A stretch of 64,000 nucleotides of DNA, taken from assembly GCA_017650105.1 (NCBI GenBank), contig JAGCFO010000025.1, forward strand, positions 1 through 64,000, read 5' to 3'. The translations under genes and the position numbers were made by a program. This DNA comes from Bacteroidaceae bacterium. Lineage in GTDB: Bacteria; Bacteroidota; Bacteroidia; Bacteroidales; Bacteroidaceae. Numbering within the stretch: position 1 is the stretch's first letter; each line of letters begins with the position of its first letter. The notes under the pieces are model-generated. The model was not told the DNA's origin. It did not search any database and saw only the letters and a list, made by a program, of their open reading frames with translations. This document shows positions 7,237-17,374 of this stretch, piece after piece.

Positions 7237-10200
7237 TTACGCATGCTCCTTACACCAACGGAAAGCGTTGTTGAAGGCTTCCATCCACGGGGTAATCTCG
7301 TCGGTGTGAACCCTCTGAGAAGGATAGCAGCCGCATTGCCAGGGGAAGATGCAGCGCTCGGGATGCGGCATCATAGCCACATGTCTTCCGTCGGCGCTCG
7401 CCAGAGCCGCAATGTTGTAGTCGGAACCGTTAGGATTGCCGGGATAGCTGCTGTATGCGTACTTAGCAACCACGTGGTATTGGCTCTCCTCGTTGGGAAG
7501 GGCGAAGCGTCCCTCTCCGTGCGCCACCCAAACACCCAAGTCGGAATTGCGGAGGGAACCGAACATCACGCTGTTGTTTGCCGGGATGTGGACTCCCACA
7601 AATGCCGACTCGAACTTGTGCGAGGTGTTGTGCTCCATCTTTCCCGTTGCGGCAGGCTCGACGGCACGATTGAGGAGGCCCATCTCCATCATCAGCTGGC
7701 AACCGTTGCAGATGCCGAGCGAGAGGGTATCTTCGCGAGCATAGAAACGGTCGAGCGTCTCCTTTGCCTTCGGATTGTAGAGGAAGGCTCCTGCCCACCC
7801 CTTTGCAGATCCGAGCACGTCGCTATTGGAGAAGCCGCCGCAGAAGACAATCATCTGAATATCGTCGAGCGTCTCGCGCCCGCTGATTAAATCGGTCATC
7901 GTGACATCCTTCACGTCGAATCCTGCCAGCCACAGCGAATATGCCATTTCGCGCTCACCGTTGGTGCCTTTCTCACGTATGATGGCAGCCCTGATGCCTG
8001 AGGGTTTGCGACGGTCAGCACTCAGCGAATACTGCGAGAGCTTGCCTATGAACGAGGGGGAGAACTGCATCTTGAGCGGCTGTTTGCCCAGGTTACGACA
8101 GCGCGACTCAGCGCATCCGTTGAAACTCTGCTTACGGTCGAGGAGGTACGATTTACGGTACCACACTTCGCGTATCGAATCGATGTCGATACTCTCTTCA
8201 AAGTCGCCCTTGCGGATACGCAGCGAACGTTCCTTGCTGGGGACTCCTATATAAATGTACCCAACTCCATTCTCCTCCATCAGCTCTTTGAACAAGGATT
8301 CGTGCTTGTTTGCTACCTGAACCACAACGCCCGGATTCTCAGCGAAGAGAATCTTCGTAACGTCATCGTCGGCAAAGTTGTTGAGGTTTACCTTCAGTCC
8401 GCCTGCGGTGTTGGCAAAACACATCTCGAGAAGCGTTGTGACGAGTCCTCCAGCTGAGATGTCGTGTCCTGCAAGAATCAATCCCTTCTTGATGCAAGCC
8501 TGTACGGCATCGAAGGCTGCTCTGAAATACTCGGCATTCGTACAAGTGGGAACATCCGACCCTACCTTACCCTTGCTTTGTGCAAAAGCGCTACCGCCCA
8601 AGCTCAATTTAGCAAATGAGAAGTCGATATGATAGAGCGCGCTCTTAGGTTCGTCGGCAAGTACGGGGCTTACCACCTTACGCACATCCGACACCTCGCC
8701 TCCGGCTGAGACGATAACCGTTCCGGGCGACACCACTTTCTGCCCATCGGGGTACTTCTGGCTCATCGAGAGGGAGTCTTTGCCCGTGGGGACATTTATG
8801 CCGAGCTCGCAACAGAAATCGGAGAGTGCCTTCACGGCAGCATACAGACGGGCATCCTCTCCTTTCTGCGAGCGACAGGGCCACATCCAGTTGGCGCTAA
8901 GACTGACGCTGTCGAGCCCTTCGGTCAGAGGAGCCCACACGATGTTGGTGAGGCTTTCGGCTACCGAGAGCACGGAGCCAGCTGCCGGATCTGCCAATCC
9001 GGCTTGAGGCGCATGACCGAGGGCTGTAGCGATTCCGCTCTTCCCTCTGTAGTCGAGAGCGACAACACCGCAGTCGCTGAGCGGCAGCTGAAGTTCTCCC
9101 TGACATTGCTGACGGGCAATCTTGCCCGTTACGGAACGGTCCACCTTATTGGTAAGCCAATCCTTGCAGGCAACAGCCTCCAGCTGCAGCACGGGAGCGA
9201 GGCTCTCGGAGATGGATACCTCAGGGGACGTGGGATAGGTAACGTTCTCGTAGGTATGCTCTACCGTTTCGTCCACCATTACCGTCTTCGGCGAGTGACC
9301 GAACATCTGGCTGACATCCAAGTCGAAAGGTCTGACGCCGTCGCCCTGCTCAAAGGCAAAGTGTGCATCGCCCGTTGTCTCGCCCACCACATACATGGGT
9401 GCTCTCTCGCGCTCGGCAATCTGGCGGGCATGCTCCAGATGCTCCTCCTGTATGAGAAATCCCATGCGTTCCTGGCTCTCGTTGGCAATAATCTCCTTCG
9501 CCGAGAGCGTAGGATCGCCGATGGGAAGTTTCGTCATATCGATGTGTCCTCCGCACTCCTCCACCAGCTCGCTGAGGCAGTTGACGTGTCCTGCTGAACC
9601 GTGATCGTGGATGGAGACGATAGGATTAATCTCTTCTTCGCAAAGGGCACGCACCACGTTGTAGGCGCGCTTCTGCATCTCAGCGTTGGCACGCTGCACG
9701 GCATTGAGTTCGATGCCCGAAGCATAGCGCCCGGTGTCGACCGACGAGACGGAGCCTCCGCCGAGTCCGATGCGGTAGTTGTCGCCTCCCAGCACCACTA
9801 TCTGCTCTCCCTTCTCGGGAGTGCCCTTCAGGCAGTCGCGACGCGTTCCGTAGCCCACGCCTCCAGCAAGCATCACCACCTTGTCGTATCCGTACATCGT
9901 GTCGTCGGGTGTCTCTTGATGCTCGAATGTGAGCACCGAGCCGCTGATGAGGGGTTGTCCGAACTTGTTGCCGAAGTCACTGGCACCATTGGATGCCTTG
10001 ATGAGAATCTGCTCGGGAGTCTGATAGAGCCAGGGGCGAGGGGGAAGGCTGTTTCCTTCCTTCTTCGCAGCGCCGTCTTCCTTCTTCATCCCACAGGATT
10101 TCTTCTCCATATTGCCGTCTTCCTTCTCGTCGATGCGAGGGTAGCTTGTCATGTAGACGGCTGTTCCTGCGATAGGCCACGAGCCCTTTCCTCCGCCCAT

Positions 10201-11016
10201 ACGGTCGCGAATTTCGCCTCCCGTACCCGTGCTGGCGCCGTTGAAGGGCTCAACGGTTGTGGGGAAGTTGTGCGTCTCGGCCTTCAGCGAGATGACGGTG
10301 TGGATGTTCTTAATCACGAAGTAGTCGCTGGTGCTGTGGTCGACGGGCGCAAACTGCTCTACCACAGGCCCGTCGGCAAACGCCACATTGTCCTTGTAAG
10401 CCGAAATGATGTGATGGGGATTCTCCTTCGTCGTTTTCTTTATCATCGCAAAGAGCGACGACTCCATCTCCTTTCCGTCGATGATGAACGTGCCTCCGAA
10501 TATCTTGTGGCGGCAATGCTCGGAATTGATCTGTGCGAAGCCGAACACCTCGGAGTCGGTAAGCTTTCGTCCCAGTTGCTGCTCCACGTTCTTCAGGTAG
10601 CCGATTTCCTCTGGCGAGAGGGCGAGGCCTTCTGCCTCGTTGTAGGCATCAAGGTCATCGATGAAGATGATGGGCTGTGGCTTGATGTCGACGGTGAAAA
10701 TCTGCTGGTTGAGTCCTCGGTAGAGACGCTGCAGCATGGGATCGATGTCGGCATCTTCGCCTGCTACGGGGAAATACTCCTCTATGCGCGTGATGCCTGC
10801 GATACCCATGTTTTGGGTTATCTCGACAGCATTCGTACTCCAGGGGGTAATCATCTCTCGACGCGGGCCTGCGAAGTATCCCTCCAGTTCGGCAGAGGGA
10901 AGGCATTGGGCGTCGTCGAACAGCCAACAGAGCTTGCTGATGGTGCTCTCATCGGGCTTGTTGGTACACTCGGCAGCTATTACAGACTGATTTTTAGAAC
11001 GGAAAAACAGTATCAT
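7237..11016 (-). CDS. purL: Phosphoribosylformylglycinamidine synthase (large PurL)
   Basis: A 1259-residue single-chain PurL that makes FGAM from FGAR, glutamine and ATP in purine synthesis. It shows the synthetase motifs SEHCRHKIFGG and ETHNFPTTVEPFNGASTGTGGEIRD, the second AIR-synthase-like half with HDISAGGLVTTLLEM, and a C-terminal glutamine amidotransferase domain with nucleophile Cys1103 in SLGICNGCQLM and the HPER motif near the end. An unusual charged insert of about 25 residues, rich in Lys, Glu and Gly, lies near residue 305-330 (bases about 10035-10130). Length is slightly above the family's typical 1230-1300 range centre and is otherwise normal. Own promoter at 11043. Confidence 0.95.
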   Translation of the reverse strand: MILFFRSKNQSVIAAECTNKPDESTISKLCWLFDDAQCLPSAELEGYFAGPRREMITPWSTNAVEITQNMGIAGITRIEEYFPVAGEDADIDPMLQRLYRGLNQQIFTVDIKPQPIIFIDDLDAYNEAEGLALSPEEIGYLKNVEQQLGRKLTDSEVFGFAQINSEHCRHKIFGGTFIIDGKEMESSLFAMIKKTTKENPHHIISAYKDNVAFADGPVVEQFAPVDHSTSDYFVIKNIHTVISLKAETHNFPTTVEPFNGASTGTGGEIRDRMGGGKGSWPIAGTAVYMTSYPRIDEKEDGNMEKKSCGMKKEDGAAKKEGNSLPPRPWLYQTPEQILIKASNGASDFGNKFGQPLISGSVLTFEHQETPDDTMYGYDKVVMLAGGVGYGTRRDCLKGTPEKGEQIVVLGGDNYRIGLGGGSVSSVDTGRYASGIELNAVQRANAEMQKRAYNVVRALCEEEINPIVSIHDHGSAGHVNCLSELVEECGGHIDMTKLPIGDPTLSAKEIIANESQERMGFLIQEEHLEHARQIAERERAPMYVVGETTGDAHFAFEQGDGVRPFDLDVSQMFGHSPKTVMVDETVEHTYENVTYPTSPEVSISESLAPVLQLEAVACKDWLTNKVDRSVTGKIARQQCQGELQLPLSDCGVVALDYRGKSGIATALGHAPQAGLADPAAGSVLSVAESLTNIVWAPLTEGLDSVSLSANWMWPCRSQKGEDARLYAAVKALSDFCCELGINVPTGKDSLSMSQKYPDGQKVVSPGTVIVSAGGEVSDVRKVVSPVLADEPKSALYHIDFSFAKLSLGGSAFAQSKGKVGSDVPTCTNAEYFRAAFDAVQACIKKGLILAGHDISAGGLVTTLLEMCFANTAGGLKVNLNNFADDDVTKILFAENPGVVVQVANKHESLFKELMEENGVGYIYIGVPSKERSLRIRKGDFEESIDIDSIREVWYRKSYLLDRKQSFNGCAESRCRNLGKQPLKMQFSPSFIGKLSQYSLSADRRKPSGIRAAIIREKGTNGEREMAYSLWLAGFDVKDVTMTDLISGRETLDDIQMIVFCGGFSNSDVLGSAKGWAGAFLYNPKAKETLDRFYAREDTLSLGICNGCQLMMEMGLLNRAVEPAATGKMEHNTSHKFESAFVGVHIPANNSVMFGSLRNSDLGVWVAHGEGRFALPNEESQYHVVAKYAYSSYPGNPNGSDYNIAALASADGRHVAMMPHPERCIFPWQCGCYPSQRVHTDEITPWMEAFNNAFRWCKEHA

Positions 11017-11042
11017 CGTTTACGCTTAGTTTGATTTGTGCG

Positions 11043-11074
11043 CGAAGATACTGCTTTCTGTTCATTCTGCCAAA
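11043..11074 (-). promoter_or_regulatory. Promoter of purL
   Basis: Minus strand TTTG (11074-11071), a 20-nt spacer and TATCTTCG (11050-11043), one mismatch to TAnnTTTG. It lies 27 bp before the purL ATG. No purine riboswitch or operator was recognised. Confidence 0.55.
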
Positions 11075-11180
11075 TTTTAGCCCCATAAGTAAGGAAGAAA
11101 AAATTGCCTGCTCCTCTCCTCAGCACGGGGTTGTCTGCCAGCTACCTCCAATTCTTTGACTTGCCGATTTTTTTCTTTGT

Positions 11181-11257
11181 CCAAAAATATTTTTTCCTTC
11201 TCGAAAAAAATTTTTCCCTTCTTCATATCGCGCGCTTCCTTCTCCAAAAATTTTTTT
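11181..11257. repeat. Intergenic AT-rich repeat, copy 1
   Basis: Contains the family modules in the orientation CCCTTCTTCATATCGCGCGC, with flanking runs of T and A and a TTCTCCAAAAA segment. It lies 49 bp after the stop of the DUF805 gene. Confidence 0.7.
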
Positions 11258-11305
11258 GCTCAAAGCATATTTCAGCGCGACGGACATACGCTTCGCTATA
11301 TCCTC

Positions 11306-11782
11306 TCAGCGCGATTTCTGCGAAAGCAACACAACGTAGAAGAGGCAGACGAAAGCCGTGATTGCTTGGTATGCGAAGGAGAGCGAAAGAGGTATCTCGG
11401 GAGGGGTGTCGTCCATACCTGAGAGGGCAAAGTCGAGCACAGGATGATACGAGCCTATCAGCAGCAGGAAAGGGACGACAATGAGCCAAGGGCGATATCC
11501 TGCGTCGCGCAGCCTACGGGCGCCGACGGCGAGGACCGATAGCATGCTGAAGAGAAGGAAGGCGAAGAACACGATTCCTCCAATCCACACGAGCGCGTTT
11601 CCAATATCGCGACTGTCGATTCGTGCACGGATGATGAGGAAAAGGGCTTCCACAGCAAGCAGCAGCAAACAACCGCAGACAACAAACAACACCCATCGCC
11701 AAAACTCGCCCCTATCGGCTTTTCCCCTAAAGCAGACGGATTTCCTCAAGCCCGCTCTGATGTTTTTCCAGAATTTGTCCAT
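11306..11782 (-). CDS. DUF805 family membrane protein
   Basis: A 158-residue inner-membrane protein. It starts with an aromatic/basic segment typical of DUF805 (LRKSVCFRGKADRGEFWRW), followed by four hydrophobic helices, with the conserved loop VGARRLRDAGYRPWL between helices 2 and 3. The family's function is unknown; some members act with cell-envelope or phage-related genes. It follows the DUF4153 gene by 38 bp on the same strand, so the two are probably co-transcribed. Confidence 0.85.
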   Translation of the reverse strand: MDKFWKNIRAGLRKSVCFRGKADRGEFWRWVLFVVCGCLLLLAVEALFLIIRARIDSRDIGNALVWIGGIVFFAFLLFSMLSVLAVGARRLRDAGYRPWLIVVPFLLLIGSYHPVLDFALSGMDDTPPEIPLSLSFAYQAITAFVCLFYVVLLSQKSR

Positions 11783-11820
11783 AATGCACGTTTTTTGCGA
11801 TTTGTCCTTAGCAAAGCGTA

Positions 11821-13992
11821 CTATTTTCCGAAGACATAGCCACTAAGAATGCTCGTGTAATAGAGCGTGGAGTCGGAATCAAACTCGATGTAGAAATGAT
11901 TCACCACAAAGACATACGAGGAGTCGGCGCTGTAGAACATCGGATAATCGTCAGTAGGCTGAATGGTCTTCAACGTTTCCAAATCGACGGAGATGTGTGC
12001 GTCACTCGCATCGCCAGGCAAGTCTTTGATGTGGAGACGACCGTCTTTAATGCGTTCCGACTGGTTGAATTGAACGAAATGACTCCACATCTTCCTATAT
12101 CCTTCGGGAATAGACACGGGACGTGACTTGTCCCAGTTCGGAGAGATGACTTCGTACTGAGATTTACTCTCCTCAGTACCGGAACGATGATAATATGACG
12201 CTTTGGCCAGCGTCCTCACGGCTTTTTCCGACATTATGTCGCTCAGGGCATCCTTGTCGGTTCTCTTAAAGAAATCAAGTTCTTCTTGAATCTTTCTTCT
12301 CACGTCTTCTTCCTCAATAGTGTTGAGCCACTCTTTTGCCGAAGAGTCGCTCATAGGAAGGGTAGCCGGGAGGGAGTTTTCGACCATCTTGCAGAAGGCT
12401 TTTTTGCGAATGCCGACGCTGACAGTTGTGAGATTGACGGGCAACACAGACGTGAGAAAGAATACGGCAGCAAACGATGTCATAATCCAGCGGATGCGTT
12501 TTGCCCTTCCGAAAAACAGCCCGAGACAAACGGCGTAGCACCACAGGTTGAACATGAGCAGGTAAAGTCGCGGGGGCGTCACACCGTAGTCGCTCAGCCT
12601 TCGCGCTGTGCCTATCGTCATCAGCATGAGTAGGGGAAGTATCAGCACGGGAAGCCAACGGACTATCCATTTCTCAAAGGGCTTTCCTTCGCCGCTTGGG
12701 TTGCCTGCCTGCCCTTTGCTCTTCCTTTGCCGAGAGTCGGAGGAGAGCGACAGTTTCTCACTCTCTCCTACCCCCTCGCTTCGCATGAGAGGATAGAGAC
12801 AGAGTTCCACGATGACGCACCCTATCATCAGCGCCGAAACGAGCCACGCTACACCTCCGTTGGGCAACTCCCAGCGCACGAGGATTCGCAAGCCGTAGAC
12901 GTATAATACAATAAGGTAGAGGATGAGAAGCGGCACAAACAGATAGCGGATGACGAAAAGGAGGAACTTGGAGATGACAGCGACGTCGGAACGTTTGTCC
13001 TCACCCTCGGGGATGCGCGCCAAAAAGAGAAGCACGGGAACGGTGAGCATGCTCAGGATGCCTATCGTGAAGTACCAGGGATCTTCGACCTTAATGCCGA
13101 AAAGCGTTTCCAGCGAGTTCATCAGCAAGATGAGCCCTCCTGCCAGGATGCCCCCAGTGAGGAAACTGATGCAGAACCACAGGAAAGTGCGCCAAGTGAA
13201 GTTCCACAGCGGAAGGTCGTCTTTCTCGCGAAAGAAGGGAAGGTGGAAGAAAGCGACAGCAAGGGCTGTCGTGATGGATGCCTGAGTGATAAAAAATGCT
13301 GCAGAAGGCTCGTTGTTGATGTGTTTGGAGACGAAAACGGCATTCAGCACAAGCAGCAGGTTTCCGACGACTGTCACCCACAGGCGGAGGCTTTTCTTCT
13401 TTACTTCCTCGCCCCAGAGAGTCGTGGTGGAAGTGAGAATGAGCCCGAGGAATAGATTGAAGAGGATTGCCAGAGTAATCGAGTTCCACTTATCGGGTAT
13501 CTTCTCCCACACAAACAGGATGCATCCTACCGTAAGCAGCAACAGATAGACAACCGTGAGAGGGAAACGGCGCCAGACATTCTGCATCGTGTCTTTCATA
13601 AAAAGCGTCTTCAGCAGACGTGTGCCCGAGCGCTCTTCCCACACAAGGCTCATCGCTTCGCGCGGAAGTTTCCCCTTGAGCCGATGCTTACGTACACGAA
13701 TGGCCTCTTCCGACACCGTGAGGCAGTCGCTGCAGGTTTTTGCCTTACATTGAAGAGCCGAAAGTAGGCAAAGATCTATGTCGTCGTCGGTAAGCGAGGG
13801 ATAGTCCGTGCGCAGGAACGACTCCATATCGGAAAGGCACCGATGAGCCTCATCGAGTATCTGCTTGCGCTCTTCGGCTGAATAGCTGCCGTCTTTCTTG
13901 TGGCTGTCGAGAATCTTTGCTGCCTCGCTCTGCCGGAAGGCCTTCCGTCCCTCAATGACGGAATTTTTCAGTTGCTGGAAATCTGTATCCAT
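11821..13992 (-). CDS. DUF4153 family multi-pass membrane protein
   Basis: A 723-residue protein whose first 130 residues are soluble and helical, with a coiled-coil-like look (FQQLKNSVIEGRKAFRQSEA), followed by at least ten hydrophobic segments up to about residue 520 and a soluble C-terminal domain of some 190 residues. The membrane part matches the DUF4153 pattern (YVYGLRILVRWELPNGGVAWLV). Function unknown. I place the start at the ATG at 13990-13992 (MDTDFQQ); an in-frame ATG at 14046 would add 18 unlikely residues. It is probably in an operon with DUF805. Confidence 0.75.
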   Translation of the reverse strand: MDTDFQQLKNSVIEGRKAFRQSEAAKILDSHKKDGSYSAEERKQILDEAHRCLSDMESFLRTDYPSLTDDDIDLCLLSALQCKAKTCSDCLTVSEEAIRVRKHRLKGKLPREAMSLVWEERSGTRLLKTLFMKDTMQNVWRRFPLTVVYLLLLTVGCILFVWEKIPDKWNSITLAILFNLFLGLILTSTTTLWGEEVKKKSLRLWVTVVGNLLLVLNAVFVSKHINNEPSAAFFITQASITTALAVAFFHLPFFREKDDLPLWNFTWRTFLWFCISFLTGGILAGGLILLMNSLETLFGIKVEDPWYFTIGILSMLTVPVLLFLARIPEGEDKRSDVAVISKFLLFVIRYLFVPLLILYLIVLYVYGLRILVRWELPNGGVAWLVSALMIGCVIVELCLYPLMRSEGVGESEKLSLSSDSRQRKSKGQAGNPSGEGKPFEKWIVRWLPVLILPLLMLMTIGTARRLSDYGVTPPRLYLLMFNLWCYAVCLGLFFGRAKRIRWIMTSFAAVFFLTSVLPVNLTTVSVGIRKKAFCKMVENSLPATLPMSDSSAKEWLNTIEEEDVRRKIQEELDFFKRTDKDALSDIMSEKAVRTLAKASYYHRSGTEESKSQYEVISPNWDKSRPVSIPEGYRKMWSHFVQFNQSERIKDGRLHIKDLPGDASDAHISVDLETLKTIQPTDDYPMFYSADSSYVFVVNHFYIEFDSDSTLYYTSILSGYVFGK

Positions 13993-14120
13993 TTTTTCGT
14001 TTGCGATTTTCTGTGCAAAATAACGGCATTTATCGTCGCGAAACAAGCAAAATCCGTTACAAATTCGTTACAACTCCCCGTTTTGCCCACATGTGGAAGG
14101 ATTCTTTGTGCAAACGAAAT

Positions 14121-14188
14121 TATGAAGAAGGGAAAAATTTTTTTGGAGAACAAATATCGCGCGCTGAAGAAGGAAAAAAAATTTTTCC
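14121..14188. repeat. Intergenic AT-rich repeat, copy 2
   Basis: A clear copy: TATGAAGAAGGGAAAAA, a T-run, GGAGAACAAATATCGCGCGC, then TGAAGAAGGAAAAAAAATTT. It lies 23 bp beyond the stop of the 14211-14786 gene. Confidence 0.8.
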
Positions 14189-14210
14189 TCAATACATATT
14201 TGCACCATCC

Positions 14211-14786
14211 CTATCGGCTCATCTCAGCAAAGATTCGACATTTCTCAACCACATCGTCATACGGAGGAAACATCTTCATCCCCTTCATCTCTTCCGTTGG
14301 AGGGAAAGGAATGACTTTGCCTAACTTACGGATATCGTCGAACGTGAGGTCGTAGCGCACAAGAATGTCGTAGTCCTCCTGAATCTGCTCCCAGCTCTTC
14401 TCGTGAAAAACTGTCTGGGCATCGATGATAAAGACCGAATAGATACCACTTTTGAAATGAAGGTTGAACTCCTTTTTGGAAACAGTAGGCTTGTGATAGG
14501 GAAAGATGCCACAATCTGCTCCCGACGGAATGACATCCACACATTCGAGCATCGTCAATCCCTCATCGTTATAGAAAGAGGTGGGAAGAAGCGTGTCGGG
14601 ATACATCGTTGGCTGAATCCAGTCGCCCGTAGCCTGGTAAGAGACGATGTCAATGCAGGAATTGTTTTGAAGCCTGAACAGATAATGCTGTTCGTCTTGA
14701 GTGCTTTCCCGAGTGTTTCTGTAACTGCTTGGGAACAAGCTGCCGACTAAGAGCAGCAAAAGGGAGAGGAAGGGAATCGCTTTCAT
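14211..14786 (-). CDS. Hypothetical exported protein
   Basis: A 191-residue protein with an N-terminal signal peptide (MKAIPFLSLLLLLVGSLFPSS) and a mature part predicted mostly beta, with NNSCIDIVSYQATGDWIQP near residue 41 and a Pro/Met-rich C-terminus. I recognise no family. The first mature stretch suggests a periplasmic protein of the Bacteroidetes 'YLFRLQNNS' beta-sandwich type, which is only an impression. It sits alone between DUF4153 and the divergent hppA gene. Confidence 0.6.
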   Translation of the reverse strand: MKAIPFLSLLLLLVGSLFPSSYRNTRESTQDEQHYLFRLQNNSCIDIVSYQATGDWIQPTMYPDTLLPTSFYNDEGLTMLECVDVIPSGADCGIFPYHKPTVSKKEFNLHFKSGIYSVFIIDAQTVFHEKSWEQIQEDYDILVRYDLTFDDIRKLGKVIPFPPTEEMKGMKMFPPYDDVVEKCRIFAEMSR

Positions 14787-14859
14787 GTTCGTCAGATTTT
14801 GCCCAAAAATATGCAGCGTCTTTCGTAAAGCAAAAAAATAATCAAGTTTTTTGACATAA

Positions 14860-14891
14860 TTTGTTTTTTTTAGCGAAAGTTCTTACTTTTG
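14860..14891 (+). promoter_or_regulatory. Promoter of the membrane pyrophosphatase gene
   Basis: TTTG at 14860-14863, a 20-nt spacer, then TACTTTTG at 14884-14891; 33 bp before the hppA ATG. Confidence 0.7.
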
Positions 14892-14924
14892 ACGTCCGAA
14901 TAACCTTTTAGAGACTTTTACGTT

Positions 14925-17108
14925 ATGACTATTCCTACCTTTTTCTGGCTTGTGCCCATCGCCTCCATTGTGGCATTAGGTATGGCCTGGTACTTTTTCC
15001 GCTCGATGATGAAGGCCGACGAGGGTACTCCTCGTATGCGCGAAATTGCGGGGCACGTTCGGCGCGGGGCGATGGCTTATCTGCGTCAGCAGTACAAAGT
15101 GGTGCTCATTGTCTTCATCGTGCTGGCGATAGTATTTGCTTTTATGGCATATGTACTCCACATGCAGAACACTTGGGTTCCGTTTGCCTTCCTTACGGGA
15201 GGTTTCTTCTCGGGATTGGCAGGTTTCTTCGGCATGAAGACAGCAACCTACGCTTCGGCTCGCACGGCAAATGCTGCGCGAAAGAGTCTCGACGGAGGAC
15301 TTCGCATCGCTTTCCGCTCGGGCGCCGTCATGGGGCTCACGGTGGTAGGACTCGGGCTGCTCGACATTGCTCTGTGGTTCCTCATCCTGAACCGATTTGA
15401 TCACGGAGGGCTCGTCTCCATCACTACCACGATGCTTACATTCGGTATGGGCGCTTCCACCCAAGCGTTGTTTGCGCGTGTGGGAGGAGGAATCTATACG
15501 AAAGCTGCCGACGTGGGAGCCGACATCGTGGGAAAGGTGGAAGCTGACATCCCCGAGGACGATCCGCGCAATCCCGCTACGATTGCCGACAACGTGGGCG
15601 ACAACGTGGGCGATGTGGCAGGAATGGGTGCCGACTTGTACGAAAGCTATTGCGGTTCCATCCTCTCGACTGCCGCATTGGGTGCAACAGCCTTTGCGCT
15701 CACTCCCGACATGCAGTTGAAGGCGGTTGTCGCTCCTATGCTGATTGCTGCAATCGGCGTATTCCTGAGCATCCTCGGCATCTATCTCGTGCGAACCAAA
15801 GAGGGAGCCACGATGAAAAACCTGCTTCATTCGCTCAGCCTGGGCACAAACGTTTCAGCGTTGCTCATTGCAATAGCCACCTTTGCCATTCTCTACTTCC
15901 TGGGCATCGAAAACTGGCTCGGACTCTCCTTCTCTGTCATCACAGGACTGGTAGCAGGAGTCATTATCGGAAAAGCAACAGAATACTATACCTCGCACTC
16001 CTACAAGCCGACGCAGAAAATCTCGGAGGCTGGCTTGACAGGCTCGGCAACAGTAATAATAAAAGGTATAGGAACGGGTATGATAAGTACCTGCATTCCT
16101 GTAGTCACCATCGGAGTAGCCATCATGCTCAGCTATCTGTTTGCTAATGGTTTCAACGGCGCAATGACAGCCGAAGCTCTCTCCAAGGGGCTCTACGGAA
16201 TAGGCATCGCTGCTGTAGGAATGCTTTCAACTTTGGGCATCACGCTTGCGACAGATGCCTATGGCCCAATCGCTGATAATGCAGGAGGTAATGCCGAGAT
16301 GAGCAATCTGGGCGAAGAAGTGCGCAAACGCACCGATGCTCTGGATGCTCTTGGAAACACGACGGCTGCCACAGGAAAAGGCTTCGCTATCGGAAGTGCC
16401 GCATTGACAGCGCTGGCTCTGCTTGCCTCGTACATCGAGGAAGTGAAAATTGCGATGGAGCGTGCAGGGATGACACTAACGAACCTGAAGGGAGACATCA
16501 TCGCTGCTTCGCAAGCTACCATCCCCGACTTCATGAACTATTTCCAAGTGAACCTTATGAACCCGCGTGTGTTGGTGGGTGCTTTCATCGGTGCGATGGC
16601 AGCGTTCCTCTTCTGCGGATTGACAATGGAAGCGGTAGGACGTGCAGCACAGAAGATGGTGGAAGAGGTACGAAGGCAGTTCCGTACGATTAAGGGAATC
16701 CTGGATGGGACAGGAACGCCCGACTATCGTTCTTGCGTTGAGATTTCCACCCGTGCTGCCCAACACGAGATGATATTTCCTTCGCTGCTCGCTATAGCTA
16801 TCCCCATCGTGGTAGGCATAGTGTTGGGAGTAGCAGGCGTGCTGGGACTCCTCGTAGGTGGATTAGCAGGAGGATTCACACTTGCCGTATTCATGGCGAA
16901 TGCCGGAGGCGCCTGGGATAATGCAAAGAAGATGGTTGAAGAAGGAAACTTCGGGGGGAAAGGTTCGTTTGCTCACAAGGCAACGATAGTGGGCGATACC
17001 GTAGGCGATCCATTCAAGGATACCAGTGGGCCATCACTCAACATCCTCATCAAGCTGATGTCGATGGTAAGCATCGTTATGGCTGGCTTGACGATTGCTT
17101 TCTTCTAA
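14925..17108 (+). CDS. hppA: Membrane-bound K+-dependent pyrophosphatase (H+ or Na+ pump)
   Basis: A 727-residue integral membrane enzyme that couples hydrolysis of pyrophosphate to cation export. The pyrophosphate site is intact: GGGIYTKAADVGADIVGKVE from about residue 190, then EDDPRNPATIADNVGDNVGD, and near the C-terminus GDTVGDPFKDTSGPSLNI. Fifteen to sixteen hydrophobic helices are visible. In the cation-signature loop it reads GNTTAATGKG (Gly477-), with Ala at 481 where K+-independent enzymes carry Lys, so it belongs to the K+-dependent class. Whether it pumps Na+ or H+ cannot be told by eye. Own promoter and terminator, so it is monocistronic. Confidence 0.95.
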   Translation: MTIPTFFWLVPIASIVALGMAWYFFRSMMKADEGTPRMREIAGHVRRGAMAYLRQQYKVVLIVFIVLAIVFAFMAYVLHMQNTWVPFAFLTGGFFSGLAGFFGMKTATYASARTANAARKSLDGGLRIAFRSGAVMGLTVVGLGLLDIALWFLILNRFDHGGLVSITTTMLTFGMGASTQALFARVGGGIYTKAADVGADIVGKVEADIPEDDPRNPATIADNVGDNVGDVAGMGADLYESYCGSILSTAALGATAFALTPDMQLKAVVAPMLIAAIGVFLSILGIYLVRTKEGATMKNLLHSLSLGTNVSALLIAIATFAILYFLGIENWLGLSFSVITGLVAGVIIGKATEYYTSHSYKPTQKISEAGLTGSATVIIKGIGTGMISTCIPVVTIGVAIMLSYLFANGFNGAMTAEALSKGLYGIGIAAVGMLSTLGITLATDAYGPIADNAGGNAEMSNLGEEVRKRTDALDALGNTTAATGKGFAIGSAALTALALLASYIEEVKIAMERAGMTLTNLKGDIIAASQATIPDFMNYFQVNLMNPRVLVGAFIGAMAAFLFCGLTMEAVGRAAQKMVEEVRRQFRTIKGILDGTGTPDYRSCVEISTRAAQHEMIFPSLLAIAIPIVVGIVLGVAGVLGLLVGGLAGGFTLAVFMANAGGAWDNAKKMVEEGNFGGKGSFAHKATIVGDTVGDPFKDTSGPSLNILIKLMSMVSIVMAGLTIAFF

Positions 17109-17127
17109 TTGGCAACAAAAAACTAAT

Positions 17128-17162
17128 AAAGGGCACCATTTTTTGCGATGGATGCCCTTTTT
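17128..17162 (+). terminator. Terminator after hppA
   Basis: GGGCACCAT pairs with ATGGATGCCC (one bulge) and is followed by TTTTT, 20 bp after the hppA stop. Confidence 0.8.
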
Positions 17163-17374
17163 AGCACTATTTGGAGCCAGAAAAAATGGATTTCTCTTTG
17201 AGAATACGATTAAAGGATTTATTTTTACGGCCTAAAAAGAAATTTAAGACCACGAAAACGCCATTTATTCTCTTTTGAGGAATAGATGTTTGAGGAAAAA
17301 CGAATGGCGCAAAGGGGTGTTTTTTTGTTTTTCATAACTGAAGTAGGAAGGTTTTCTTAAATTTATCAAAAACT

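Noticed and set aside
9601..11034. 477-codon plus-strand frame opposite purL
   Set aside because: It follows the codon pattern of purL on the opposite strand; purL motifs are unmistakable and no domain is seen in this frame.
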